A stretch of 7,891 nt of DNA from Candidatus Cloacimonadota bacterium (GTDB lineage Bacteria; Cloacimonadota; Cloacimonadia; Cloacimonadales; TCS61), in the NCBI GenBank assembly GCA_014382915.1, contig JACNIV010000018.1, positions 1-7,891 on the forward strand, read 5' to 3'. The notes under the pieces are model-generated. The model saw only the letters and a list, made by a program, of their open reading frames with translations. It ran no database searches and was not told the DNA's origin. This document shows, in pieces, positions 1 through 7,470 of the stretch. The translations under genes were made by a program, and so were the position numbers. Numbering within the stretch: position 1 is the stretch's first letter; each line of letters begins with the position of its first letter.

Positions 1-687
1 GACCGATTGAGCTTTGATATGAATGAATCGGATTCCTATGCACTGGAGGAAGCAGTTCTTATTAAAGAAAAATTTGGTGGTACAATAACTGTAATTTCTC
101 TGGGTCATCAAGATACAGAGGATACTCTGCGTATAGCTTTAGCAAAAGGTGCAGATAATGCGATCAGGATAAAAGCAGAAGATTTTGACGAGCTTGACGG
201 ATATAAAACAGCACAGATCCTTAAATCTGCAATTAGTGATTTAAATTATGATCTGATTTTCACCGGATGTATAGCTACAGATGATGCTTATTCCCAGGTT
301 GGTGTTACACTTGCTGAACTATTAGATATTCCTCATGCTTCTCTTGTTATAAATATCGAGACTTCAGAAAAAAGAGCTCATGTTCATAGAGAACTTGAAG
401 GTGGTTTGACGGAACATCTCGATATTTCACTGCCTGCTTTATGCACCATTCAAACTGGTATAAATGAACCCCGGTATGCTTCTCTGATTGCGATCAGAAG
501 AGCAGCAAAAAAAGAGATCAAAGTTATTGGACAGGAAGAAATTGAAAAAGAAAATCTACTACTTAACACTCAAATCGAAGAGCTATTCATTCCACCCAAA
601 ACAAAAGAAGTAGAATTTCTCACTGGAAGTCCTGCCGAATCTGCATCTAAACTTGCTAAGATATTTAAAGAAAAAGGTTTGATATAA
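1..687 (+). CDS. etfB: Electron transfer flavoprotein beta subunit (5' truncated)
   Basis: EtfB pairs with EtfA to carry electrons from flavin dehydrogenases such as acyl-CoA dehydrogenases in the cytoplasm. The frame is open from the first base (it begins D-R-L-S-F), and the family's N-terminal strand of about 25-30 residues is absent, so the true start lies upstream; the in-frame TTG at 7 is not the start. Numbering from the window edge, the family helix SYALEEAVLIKEK is at 12-24, the AMP/FAD-binding loop region GCIATDDAYSQVG at 89-101, and the signature INEPRYASLIAIRRAAKKEI at 154-173. The loop differs from the usual GxQAxDGDxxQVG, so the ligand (AMP or a second, bifurcating FAD) cannot be read from sequence. 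The stop is 11 bases before etfA. The family call is firm; the bifurcating status is unknown. Confidence 0.95.
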   Translation, partial: DRLSFDMNESDSYALEEAVLIKEKFGGTITVISLGHQDTEDTLRIALAKGADNAIRIKAEDFDELDGYKTAQILKSAISDLNYDLIFTGCIATDDAYSQVGVTLAELLDIPHASLVINIETSEKRAHVHRELEGGLTEHLDISLPALCTIQTGINEPRYASLIAIRRAAKKEIKVIGQEEIEKENLLLNTQIEELFIPPKTKEVEFLTGSPAESASKLAKIFKEKGLI

Positions 688-688
688 C

Positions 689-694
689 GGAGGT
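689..694 (+). promoter_or_regulatory. Ribosome binding site of etfA
   Basis: GGAGGT lies 4 bases before the ATG at 699, in the 11-base gap after the etfB stop. This strong Shine-Dalgarno fixes the etfA start and supports tight coupling with etfB. Confidence 0.8.
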
Positions 695-698
695 AGAA

Positions 699-1667
699 AT
701 GTCTGAAATATTTGTACTTATAGAACATCGTCAGGGGAAAATCAGGGATATTAGCTTTGAACTGCTGAGTTGCGGTAGAAAGCTTGCAGAAAAAACGAAC
801 TCCAACCTTACTGCATTAATTCTTGGACACAATACAGAAAATCTCGTGGAAAAAATCAAATCACAGGCACATCGTATTCTTGTTATTAATAGCAAAGTTT
901 TTAAAGATTTTAACTCCGAATCCTATCAATTAGCGCTTTTCGATATACTAAAAAAAGCAAATCCTTTCATCACTTTAATGGGTAATACAGCTTTCGGAAT
1001 GGATATTTGTCCTGCTCTTGCCACTCAATTAGAAATACCTTTCACTACAGATTGCCTTGATATCGATGTTGTTGATAATAAAATAACAGTTACCCGGCAA
1101 GTGTATGATGGAAAGCTCAATGCAAAAGTTACAGTTCGAGATAATCCTTCGTATTTATTTACTGTGAGAGCCGGTTGTTTCCCAGCAGAGGAAAGTAATC
1201 TGAAAACTGAGATCGCAAATATCGATACTTCTGTTACTGAACCTGATTATCGCAAATTCGTGGAATATATAGAAGCTCCTGCTGGCGATGTAGATATTAC
1301 TAAATCGGATGTTGTTATTGCTATTGGCAGAGGAATAAAAGAACAGGAAAATATGGCAATGGTAGAAGAATTCGCTGATGCAATCGGTGGTGTTGTAGCA
1401 TGTTCCAGACCGATCGTGGATGCTGATTGGCTTCCCAAAGACAGACAGGTAGGTTCATCCGGTAAGACGATCAAACCCAAATTATATATTGCTATAGGTA
1501 TTTCAGGTGCTTTTCAACATGTTTCCGGAATGAAGGGAGCTGAAACCATAATTGCAATCAATAAAGACCCAAATGCCCCGATATTTAATGAAGCGGATTA
1601 TGGTATAGCTGATGATCTATTCAAAGTTTTACCTGTTCTGAAAGAAAAGGTGATGGAGTTAAAATAA
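699..1667 (+). CDS. etfA: Electron transfer flavoprotein alpha subunit
   Basis: EtfA is the FAD-binding partner of EtfB; the heterodimer accepts electrons from acyl-CoA dehydrogenases and hands them to an acceptor, here probably the HdrA/HdrD-like proteins encoded next. At 322 residues it has the usual family length. The N-terminal half (1-180) is the Etf alpha/beta domain. The C-terminal FAD domain has GRG at 210-212, SRP at 236-238 with the conserved Arg237, and the signature from about 248 to 278 (RQVGSSGK, then YIAIGISGAFQHVSGM). It ends with the typical NKDPNAPIFNEADYGI block at 288-303. The FAD loop reads GSSGK rather than the common GQTGK. There is no N-terminal ferredoxin extension. 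The stop is 3 bases before the HdrA-like start, so translational coupling is likely. Confidence 0.96.
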   Translation: MSEIFVLIEHRQGKIRDISFELLSCGRKLAEKTNSNLTALILGHNTENLVEKIKSQAHRILVINSKVFKDFNSESYQLALFDILKKANPFITLMGNTAFGMDICPALATQLEIPFTTDCLDIDVVDNKITVTRQVYDGKLNAKVTVRDNPSYLFTVRAGCFPAEESNLKTEIANIDTSVTEPDYRKFVEYIEAPAGDVDITKSDVVIAIGRGIKEQENMAMVEEFADAIGGVVACSRPIVDADWLPKDRQVGSSGKTIKPKLYIAIGISGAFQHVSGMKGAETIIAINKDPNAPIFNEADYGIADDLFKVLPVLKEKVMELK

Positions 1668-1670
1668 AAC

Positions 1671-2921
1671 TTGAAGAAAATTGGAGTTTTTGTTTGTCAT
1701 TGTGGTAGAAATATTAGCTCAACTGTCAATATCGGCGAGGTTGTTGAGGAAATAAAAAAATATCCCGGAGTTGCTTTTTGCACAGATTATAAATATATGT
1801 GCTCAGATCCGGGGCAGGATTTAATTAAAAAAAACATAAAAGAAAAAAAACTGGATGGCATAGTTATAGCAGCTTGTTCCCCATCTTTGCATGAATTAAC
1901 TTTCAGGAATACTGCGGAGAAAGCGGGTCTAAATCCCTATCTTACTGAAATCGCTAATATAAGAGAACAATGCAGTTGGGTTCATTCAGAAATAAAAGAA
2001 GCAACTCCTAAGGCAATCAGTATAATTGGATCGATAATTGAAAAAACAAAGCTAAATGAATCTCTATCTCCAGTAAAAGTTAAAGTAAACCCAAAGGTTC
2101 TGATAATCGGTGGAGGTATTGCAGGTATTCAGGCATCACTCGATGTTGCCAATTCCGGTCACAAAGTGATCCTGATAGAAAAAAGCCCTTCTATCGGGGG
2201 ACGTATGGCTCAGCTATCAGAAACTTTTCCAACCCTGGATTGTTCTCAATGTATATTAACTCCCAAAATGGTTGAAGTATCCCAAAATGAGAATATCAAT
2301 TTACATGTTTATTCAGAATTAGAAGAAATCTCCGGAAGCGTTGGAAATTTCAAAGTAAAAATCAGAAGAAAGGTATCTTGCATAGATAATAGTAAATGCA
2401 CCGGCTGCGGAATTTGCAGTGAAAAATGCCCGGTGAGTGTAGATTCAGAATTTGATGAAGGTATGGGAAAAAGAAAAGCTATCTATACCCCATTCCCGCA
2501 AGCTATTCCCAATAAACCTGTTATTGATAAAGAAAATTGCACTTACTTTTTGAAAGATGGAAAGTGTGGAGTATGTCAAATCGTGTGCTCTCTGAATGCT
2601 ATTGATTTCAAACAAAAAGATGAAATATTCGAAGAAGAAGTGGGTGCTGTTATTGTTGCCACAGGATATGAACTCTATCCAATGGAAAACATGATCGAGT
2701 ATGGAGCAGGAAAATACCCGGATGTTGTAAATGGATTACAATTTGAAAGATTACTCTCTGCTTCAGGACCTACTCAGGGTGAAGTTCTACGACCGTCCGA
2801 TAATAAAATTCCAAAAAGAATAGCTTTTATTTCCTGCGTTGGCTCCCGTGATCCTGAACATCATCTTCTATTGTTCAAAGGTTTGTTGCATGTATATGGT
2901 CAAACATGCCCTACTTTATAA
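1671..2921 (+). CDS. hdrA: HdrA-like heterodisulfide reductase subunit A, N-terminal part (frame broken)
   Basis: This is the N-terminal 60 percent of an HdrA-like flavoprotein, the FAD-containing electron-branching subunit of heterodisulfide reductase-type complexes. It starts at TTG 1671, 3 bases after etfA, with GGAG at 1655-1658 inside the end of etfA. Residues 1-110 form the HdrA N-terminal cluster domain (VCHCGRN at 8-14 with C9/C11, CSDPGQ at 44-49, AACSPSLHE at 67-75). A thioredoxin-reductase-like FAD domain follows, with GGGIAG at 147-152, IGGRMA at 175-180 and DCSQC at 190-194. An inserted ferredoxin domain has C243, C246, C249, C253 and C290, C299, C302, C306. The frame follows the family to SCVGSRDPEHH (388-398), then runs into about 18 unrelated residues (LLLFKGLLHVYG and on) and a stop. 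The rest of the protein continues in the +1 frame. As written it lacks the second half of the FAD domain and the C-terminal ferredoxin. Confidence 0.9.
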   Translation: MKKIGVFVCHCGRNISSTVNIGEVVEEIKKYPGVAFCTDYKYMCSDPGQDLIKKNIKEKKLDGIVIAACSPSLHELTFRNTAEKAGLNPYLTEIANIREQCSWVHSEIKEATPKAISIIGSIIEKTKLNESLSPVKVKVNPKVLIIGGGIAGIQASLDVANSGHKVILIEKSPSIGGRMAQLSETFPTLDCSQCILTPKMVEVSQNENINLHVYSELEEISGSVGNFKVKIRRKVSCIDNSKCTGCGICSEKCPVSVDSEFDEGMGKRKAIYTPFPQAIPNKPVIDKENCTYFLKDGKCGVCQIVCSLNAIDFKQKDEIFEEEVGAVIVATGYELYPMENMIEYGAGKYPDVVNGLQFERLLSASGPTQGEVLRPSDNKIPKRIAFISCVGSRDPEHHLLLFKGLLHVYGQTCPTL

Positions 2922-3648
2922 AGAACATGTCCCGGATGGCGAAGCTATTGTTTTCTCCATAGACATCAGAACCGGCGGAAAAGATTATGAAGAATTCATA
3001 ACCAGAGCAAAAGAAGAAGGAAATATTTTATACATCAGGGGAAAACCAGCGAGAATAATCAAGCAGGGAGACGATCTGGTGGTCTGGTGCATTAACACTC
3101 TAACAGGAAAACAACTTCGTGTAAAATGTGATATGGTAGTTCTATCAATGTCGATGGTTCCTTCATCCGGAGCATTGGATCTGGCAAAAGCATTAAGAAT
3201 ACATACAAATGTTCATGGATTCTTTTCCGAAGCTCACCCGAAATTACGTCCAGTGGAATCTTTAGTTCCGGGTTTTTTCTTAGCAGGCACAGCACAGGGA
3301 CCCAAAGACATTCCGGATACGGTTTCGCAGGCATCGGGTGCTGCGGCAAAAGTTCTGACTCTTTTTTCCAGTGACGAAATTTCACATTCACCGATCATAG
3401 CATGTGTGAATGAAGATCTATGTTCAGGTTGTGGTATTTGTGTGGCAACCTGTCCTTATGATGCCAGGGAAATGGATGAGAGAAAAAAAATAGTTTCTGT
3501 GAACGAGATTCTCTGTGAAGGTTGCGGAGCTTGTATTAGCGCCTGTCCTTCAGGAGCTTCACAGCAAAAAAATCTGACTGATAACCAGATAGATAATATG
3601 ATAAGTGTACTCTTACATTCCAACGCAGAAGCATTGGAACGAGAATGA
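2839..3648 (+). CDS. hdrA: HdrA-like heterodisulfide reductase subunit A, C-terminal part (frame broken)
   Basis: This is the remainder of the HdrA-like protein. The frame is open from a TTG at 2839, but homology begins only at codon 2866 (FYCSKVCCMYMVKHALLYKEH), so residues before that are read in the wrong frame. The second half of the FAD-domain fold follows (IDIRTGGKDYEEF, then the FAD-proximal FFLAGTAQGPKDIPDTVSQA near fragment residues 147-165). The C-terminus holds a two-cluster ferredoxin: CSGCGICVATCP with C195, C198, C201, C205 and CEGCGACISACP with C226, C229, C232, C236 (584-594 and 615-625 in the joined protein). The tail NLTDNQIDNMI is typical of HdrA. No good Shine-Dalgarno precedes 2839. 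AAAGG at 2877-2881 lies 8 bases before ATG 2890, which would cut into the conserved VCC motif, so independent translation is less likely than one joined protein. Confidence 0.88.
   Translation: MAPVILNIIFYCSKVCCMYMVKHALLYKEHVPDGEAIVFSIDIRTGGKDYEEFITRAKEEGNILYIRGKPARIIKQGDDLVVWCINTLTGKQLRVKCDMVVLSMSMVPSSGALDLAKALRIHTNVHGFFSEAHPKLRPVESLVPGFFLAGTAQGPKDIPDTVSQASGAAAKVLTLFSSDEISHSPIIACVNEDLCSGCGICVATCPYDAREMDERKKIVSVNEILCEGCGACISACPSGASQQKNLTDNQIDNMISVLLHSNAEALERE
2860..2874 (+). other. Frame break (+1) inside the HdrA-like gene
   Basis: Family-like sequence in the upstream frame ends with SRDPEHH, its last His codon at 2862-2864. Family-like sequence in the +1 frame begins with FYCSKVCCMY, its Phe codon at 2866-2868. 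Skipping one base (about 2865) joins them as CVGSRD-PEHHF-YCSKVCC, matching the HdrA pattern CVGSR, a few residues, YCSRVCC. The joined gene would be 658 residues, a normal HdrA length. There is no homopolymer run at the junction. An assembly or sequencing error, a recent mutation, or +1 recoding all remain possible. Confidence 0.85.
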
Positions 3649-3662
3649 TAATGTAATTAATT

Positions 3663-3666
3663 GAGG
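3663..3666 (+). promoter_or_regulatory. Ribosome binding site choosing TTG 3673 for the HdrD-like gene
   Basis: GAGG is followed by 6 bases and then TTG at 3673. An in-frame TTG at 3661 overlaps this site and has no comparable site upstream, so translation most likely begins at 3673. Confidence 0.65.
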
Positions 3667-3672
3667 ATAAAC

Positions 3673-4860
3673 TTGAAAGATAAAAAAAATCTTACAACCG
3701 AAATTAATCCTGAGATAAGAGATATTCTTATCGAAATGGGAGCTGAGGATATTTATAAATGTTATCAATGCGGGAAGTGTACAAGTGTTTGTCCCTGGTT
3801 TCAGGTTGAAATTTACGATTATCCTGTGTTCAAGTTTTCTCTTGAAACAGCTCTGGGAGCAGTTGCCAGTAGTGAGGATAAAAAAGAACTGGAAAAAGAA
3901 ATCGACCTGATCTATCGCTGTGTTGGTTGCGAAGCTTGTCTTGATCAATGCCCACATGGTATAAGCACCTCCAATATTCTGCGGGCTGCCCGCCGTCTTC
4001 TGGTAGATTTTGATTCCTATCCGGATACTTTAAAATCTACAGTACAAAAAACACATAACGTAGGAAATCCTTTTGGTGAACATAGAGAGAACAGAGCAGA
4101 TTGGGCAAAAGGTTTAAATGTACCCGATTTTCAACAAGGAATGGAATATTTATATTTTCCTTGTTGCCTGCCCGCATATGAAACCAGAAATCAGAAAGTA
4201 GCTCAAGCCACAGTTGGAATCTTACAGAAATGTGAAGTATCATTTGGAATTCTGGGAGTAAAAGAAACCTGCTGCGGAGAAGTAATCAGGAGAATTGGAG
4301 CAGAAGATATTTTTAGAGAAGCTGCCAAAGCCAATATTAAAGAATTTAATAATTCAGGTGTAAAAAAAGTACTAGTCACTTCTCCTCATTGTTTTACTAC
4401 TTTCAAAAACGAATATCCTGATTTTGGTGCAGATTTTGAAGTTCTGCACACTACACAATATTTTTCACATCTTATTGACACAGAAAAATTAAAGATCAAT
4501 AAAAGCTTTAACAAGAAAGTAGTTTATCATGATCCATGTACCTTAGCACGTAAAAATAATATCTATGAGGAACCAAGAAATATTCTTAAGGGCATTCCTG
4601 GGCTCGAATTCCTTGAAGTAGAAAATTTTAATCGTAATTTAAGTTTGTGTTGTGGAGCAGGAAGTGGCGGTTTATGGCTGGAATGGGAAAAGGAAGAGCG
4701 TATTGTAAATGTACGCCTTAAACAATTGATGGATACTGGAGCGGACATCATTGCAGTAGCCTGTCCTTATTGCCTGCAGATGTTTGAAGAGACTTTAAAA
4801 TCGATGAATGCTGATATCAAAGTTATGGATATTTCCGAGATACTTTATGAATGCTTATAA
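3673..4860 (+). CDS. HdrD-like iron-sulfur protein (HdrC-HdrB fusion, CCG domains)
   Basis: This 395-residue soluble protein has the HdrD layout: an HdrC-type ferredoxin domain followed by two HdrB-type cysteine-rich CCG domains. It probably takes electrons from the HdrA-like protein and reduces or oxidises an unknown partner (a disulfide, or another carrier). Numbering from TTG 3673, the two [4Fe-4S] motifs are C30, C33, C36, C40 (CYQCGKCTSVCP) and C83, C86, C89, C93 (CVGCEACLDQCP). CCG domain 1 has FPCC at 163-165 (C164/C165), TCCG at 199-202 and SPHC at 237-240. CCG domain 2 has DPC at C289, LCCG with C326/C327 and CPYC with C364/C367. Domain 1 has Ser in place of the first Cys of CxxC, while domain 2 keeps the full non-cubane cluster pattern. 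I see no transmembrane segment or haem partner, unlike methanogen HdrDE. Its place after etfBA and hdrA suggests one complex. Confidence 0.88.
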   Translation: MKDKKNLTTEINPEIRDILIEMGAEDIYKCYQCGKCTSVCPWFQVEIYDYPVFKFSLETALGAVASSEDKKELEKEIDLIYRCVGCEACLDQCPHGISTSNILRAARRLLVDFDSYPDTLKSTVQKTHNVGNPFGEHRENRADWAKGLNVPDFQQGMEYLYFPCCLPAYETRNQKVAQATVGILQKCEVSFGILGVKETCCGEVIRRIGAEDIFREAAKANIKEFNNSGVKKVLVTSPHCFTTFKNEYPDFGADFEVLHTTQYFSHLIDTEKLKINKSFNKKVVYHDPCTLARKNNIYEEPRNILKGIPGLEFLEVENFNRNLSLCCGAGSGGLWLEWEKEERIVNVRLKQLMDTGADIIAVACPYCLQMFEETLKSMNADIKVMDISEILYECL

Positions 4861-4883
4861 TCCTTAAGGAACTGAATATCTAA

Positions 4884-5813
4884 ATGGATTTATTACACAG
4901 ATTTCTAAAAGGTGAAGAACCAGCAATAGCTCGTGTAATTACTAAAATCGAAAATGGTACTGATCCCAAACTTCTTGAAGAGATTTTTCCCCATACAGGA
5001 AATGCTTATTATATAGGAATTACTGGTCCTCCCGGTGCAGGGAAATCTTCACTTGTAAATGCGATAGTTCCAAAATTATTAGAAAATAATAAAAAAGTGG
5101 GGATCATTGCAGTTGACCCCACGTCACCCTTTTCCGGTGGAGCATTACTTGGCGACCGCATTCGTATGAATGATCTTGCATTGAATGAGAATGTTTTTAT
5201 CCGGAGTATGGCTACGAGGGGAAGCTTGGGTGGCTTAGCTTCCAAAACAAAAGATGTGGCTCTTGTTCTCGATGCAGCCGGTATGGATTATATTGTGATT
5301 GAAACAGTTGGTGTGGGACAGATGGAATTGGATATTGCTCAGGTTTGTGATACAACTGTTGTTGTATTAGTTCCTGAATCCGGTGATGCAATCCAGGCAA
5401 TGAAAGCTGGTATTCTGGAAGTTGCAGACATATTGGTTGTTAATAAAGGTGATCGGTCTGGAGCTGATAGATTAATTCTGGAGATGAAATTTGCCTTTGA
5501 ACTGAGAGCACATAACACTGATTGGCATTATCCGATTTTAAAAATTACAGCAATCGAAAACATTGGAATCGATGAACTTGTATCCACTATTAAATCTCAC
5601 AAAGAACATCTTGAAAAAAGCGGAAAGCTCGAAATAGAAAGAAAAAATAAATTAGTAATAAGAGTAAATGAATTAATCGAAGAAAGAATAAAATCTCATC
5701 TGCATGAATATGTAATAGATCAAAAACAACTAAAAAAAATGATAGACAAAGCATACGAGCGTAAAATAACTCCTCAATATATTATAGATGAAATTGCAAA
5801 GAAGATTTTTTAG
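4884..5813 (+). CDS. meaB: MeaB/ArgK-family GTPase, B12 mutase chaperone
   Basis: This G3E P-loop GTPase gates delivery of adenosylcobalamin to, and repair of, acyl-CoA mutases; the mutase is encoded immediately downstream. At 309 residues it has the normal MeaB length. It shows the Walker A motif GPPGAGKS at 48-55, the [18 protein letters not shown] region at 78-95, the Walker B/switch region [11 protein letters not shown] at 140-150, and the guanine-specificity motif NKGD at 187-190. The C-terminal helical dimerisation arm (about 235-309) is present. A Shine-Dalgarno-like AAGGA (4866-4870) lies 13 bases upstream, rather far. MeaB and IcmF's internal MeaI domain are related; here the protein stands alone and is not fused to mutase or B12 domains. 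In older annotation the family is misnamed as a lysine/arginine/ornithine transport kinase. Confidence 0.95.
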   Translation: MDLLHRFLKGEEPAIARVITKIENGTDPKLLEEIFPHTGNAYYIGITGPPGAGKSSLVNAIVPKLLENNKKVGIIAVDPTSPFSGGALLGDRIRMNDLALNENVFIRSMATRGSLGGLASKTKDVALVLDAAGMDYIVIETVGVGQMELDIAQVCDTTVVVLVPESGDAIQAMKAGILEVADILVVNKGDRSGADRLILEMKFAFELRAHNTDWHYPILKITAIENIGIDELVSTIKSHKEHLEKSGKLEIERKNKLVIRVNELIEERIKSHLHEYVIDQKQLKKMIDKAYERKITPQYIIDEIAKKIF

Positions 5814-5815
5814 AT

Positions 5816-5824
5816 AAAGGAGGT
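5816..5824 (+). promoter_or_regulatory. Ribosome binding site of the mutase catalytic subunit
   Basis: AAAGGAGGT is a near-perfect anti-16S match, with the core GGAGG ending 4 bases before ATG 5828. It is the strongest such site in the window and suggests high expression of the mutase. Confidence 0.8.
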
Positions 5825-5827
5825 CTG

Positions 5828-7459
5828 ATGAGCAAAGACAACTGGAAAGAAAAATTTTCAAAATTAAAAGAAAGAGATATTAATTTCTCTAATCTTTCAA
5901 AAATTAAAATAAATCCGTTATACACTCCCGATGATAATAAAAATTTTGATTATGAAAAAGACCTAAGTTATCCGGGAGAATATCCTTTTACTCGTGGAGT
6001 TTATCCTAATATGTACCGCGGTAGACTCTGGACAATGCGTCAATTTTCCGGATTCGGAACTCCAAAAGATACTAATAATCGTTACAAATATCTCTTAAAA
6101 CACGGTCAGACCGGTTTGTCTGTGGCATTTGATTTTCCAACTCTTTACGGTAGAGATTCCGATGATCCAATTGCTCATGGTGAAGTTGGTAAATGTGGAG
6201 TTGCAATTGATACTCTAAGAGATATGGAAATCCTTTTTGATAAAATTCCACTCGATAAAATCTCTACATCGATGACCATAAATCCACCGGCAGCAATGCT
6301 TCTGGCAATGTATATCGTGGTTGGTGAAAAACAGGGAGTCCCGAAAGAAGTCCTAACCGGTACAATCCAGAATGATATGCTTAAGGAATATCAAGCTCAA
6401 AAAACCTGGATCTATCCTCCTGAACCTTCAATGAGAATTATTACCGATATCCTCTCATATTGCTCTGAAAATGTTCCTAAATGGAATACGATCTCTATTT
6501 CCGGCTATCACATCCGCGAAGCTGGTTCTACAGCACTTCAGGAACTTGCTTTCACACTTGCAAATGGCTTTACTTATGTTGATTATGGAATAAATAAAGG
6601 TCTTCCTGTGGATACATTCGCTCCTCGTTTATCCTTCTTTTTCAACTCCCATTTAGACTTTTTTGAAGAAATTGCCAAATATCGGGCTGCTCGTCGAATC
6701 TGGGCAAAATTGATGAAAGATAAATATCATGCTCAAGATCCGAAATCATATCTCGTCAGATTCCATACTCAAACTGCCGGATGCAGTCTGACAGCACAAC
6801 AACCTGAGAACAATATCATACGAACTGCATTTCAGGGTTTAGCTGCCGTTTTAGGCGGAACTCAATCACTTCATACAAACTCAATGGATGAAACTTATGC
6901 TCTTCCTACTGAAAAAGCTGTAAAAATCGCTCTAAGAACTCAACAATTAATCGCTTATGAAACAGGTGTTCCCAACACGATCGATCCTTTGGGTGGTTCT
7001 TATTATGTGGAAGCTTTAACAGATGAACTGGAAAAACTAACTTTTGAATATTTTGATAAAATCGAAATTCTTGGCGGTGTTGTTCCGGCAATCGAGAAAG
7101 GATTCTTTCAGAGAGAAATCTCCCGAAGTGCCTATGAATACCAAAAAGCATTGGAAAGAAAAGAAAAATATCACGTAGGTGTTAATATCTTTGAAGAAAA
7201 AGAAAATGTTGAGATCGAGCTTCTGAAAATTCCAGAGAAAGTAGAAATCGACCAAAATAAATCACTAAAAAATGTTAAGCAGGAAAGAAACAATTCAAAA
7301 GTTAAAGAAACTTTGATCAAACTTCGAGATGCTGCTGAAAGTAAAGAAAACCTGATGCCCAGAATATTGGATTGTGTTCGAGAATATGCTACGCTTGGAG
7401 AAATGTGTGGAACTTTGAAAGAGGTGTTTGGAATTTATAAAGAACCCATCATCTTCTAG
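5828..7459 (+). CDS. icmA: Acyl-CoA mutase catalytic subunit, probably isobutyryl-CoA mutase large subunit
   Basis: This adenosylcobalamin-dependent radical mutase subunit contains the TIM-barrel acyl-CoA domain and lacks the B12 domain, which the next gene supplies. At 543 residues it matches two-subunit mutases (IcmA or archaeal-type McmA1). CoA-binding sequence [18 protein letters not shown] is at 56-73, SGYHIR at 225-230 carries Tyr227/His228 (equivalent to catalytic Tyr243/His244 of Propionibacterium methylmalonyl-CoA mutase), and [18 protein letters not shown] is at 312-329. With a constant offset of 16, the substrate-specificity residues Tyr89 and Arg207 of that enzyme correspond to Phe73 and Gln191. 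Phe/Gln is the known isobutyryl-CoA mutase pair (IcmA Phe80/Gln198); 2-hydroxyisobutyryl-CoA mutase has Ile instead of Phe. Without Arg191 there is no counter-charge for a methylmalonyl carboxylate. I therefore call isobutyryl/n-butyryl-CoA isomerisation, though a related neutral acyl-CoA is possible. Mutase membership is certain; the substrate is inferred. Confidence 0.85.
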   Translation: MSKDNWKEKFSKLKERDINFSNLSKIKINPLYTPDDNKNFDYEKDLSYPGEYPFTRGVYPNMYRGRLWTMRQFSGFGTPKDTNNRYKYLLKHGQTGLSVAFDFPTLYGRDSDDPIAHGEVGKCGVAIDTLRDMEILFDKIPLDKISTSMTINPPAAMLLAMYIVVGEKQGVPKEVLTGTIQNDMLKEYQAQKTWIYPPEPSMRIITDILSYCSENVPKWNTISISGYHIREAGSTALQELAFTLANGFTYVDYGINKGLPVDTFAPRLSFFFNSHLDFFEEIAKYRAARRIWAKLMKDKYHAQDPKSYLVRFHTQTAGCSLTAQQPENNIIRTAFQGLAAVLGGTQSLHTNSMDETYALPTEKAVKIALRTQQLIAYETGVPNTIDPLGGSYYVEALTDELEKLTFEYFDKIEILGGVVPAIEKGFFQREISRSAYEYQKALERKEKYHVGVNIFEEKENVEIELLKIPEKVEIDQNKSLKNVKQERNNSKVKETLIKLRDAAESKENLMPRILDCVREYATLGEMCGTLKEVFGIYKEPIIF

Positions 7460-7470
7460 ATGGAGGAATA

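Noticed and set aside
7..9. TTG at position 7 as the start of etfB.
   Set aside because: The frame is open to the window edge and the EtfB N-terminal strand is missing, so the gene starts upstream of the window.
1247..1480. Open frame on the minus strand opposite etfA.
   Set aside because: It lies wholly inside a strongly conserved gene, has no plausible ribosome site and no recognisable family. The same holds for the other minus-strand frames opposite hdrA, the HdrD-like gene, meaB, the mutase and the B12 subunit.
2881..2892. Possible internal start (ATG 2890 after AAAGG) giving a separate C-terminal HdrA polypeptide.
   Set aside because: It would begin in the middle of the conserved YCSKVCC segment and drop part of it. 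A simple frame break explains the data better, though separate translation is not excluded.
2872..2895. Possible selenocysteine site, because some HdrA proteins have selenocysteine in this region.
   Set aside because: The codons in the YCSKVCC motif are ordinary TGT/TGC cysteines; there is no in-frame TGA here and the break is a frame change, not a stop readthrough.
3649..3672. A+T-rich gap between the hdrA and HdrD-like genes as a promoter or terminator.
   Set aside because: It is only 24 bases, has no stem-loop with a T run and no convincing -35/-10 pair, and contains the downstream ribosome binding site.
4861..4870. Perfect 10-base palindrome TCCTTAAGGA directly after the HdrD-like stop, overlapping the likely meaB ribosome binding site.
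   Set aside because: It has no loop and only five base pairs per arm, so it cannot form a hairpin terminator or a stable RNA switch; a palindrome of this size is expected by chance.
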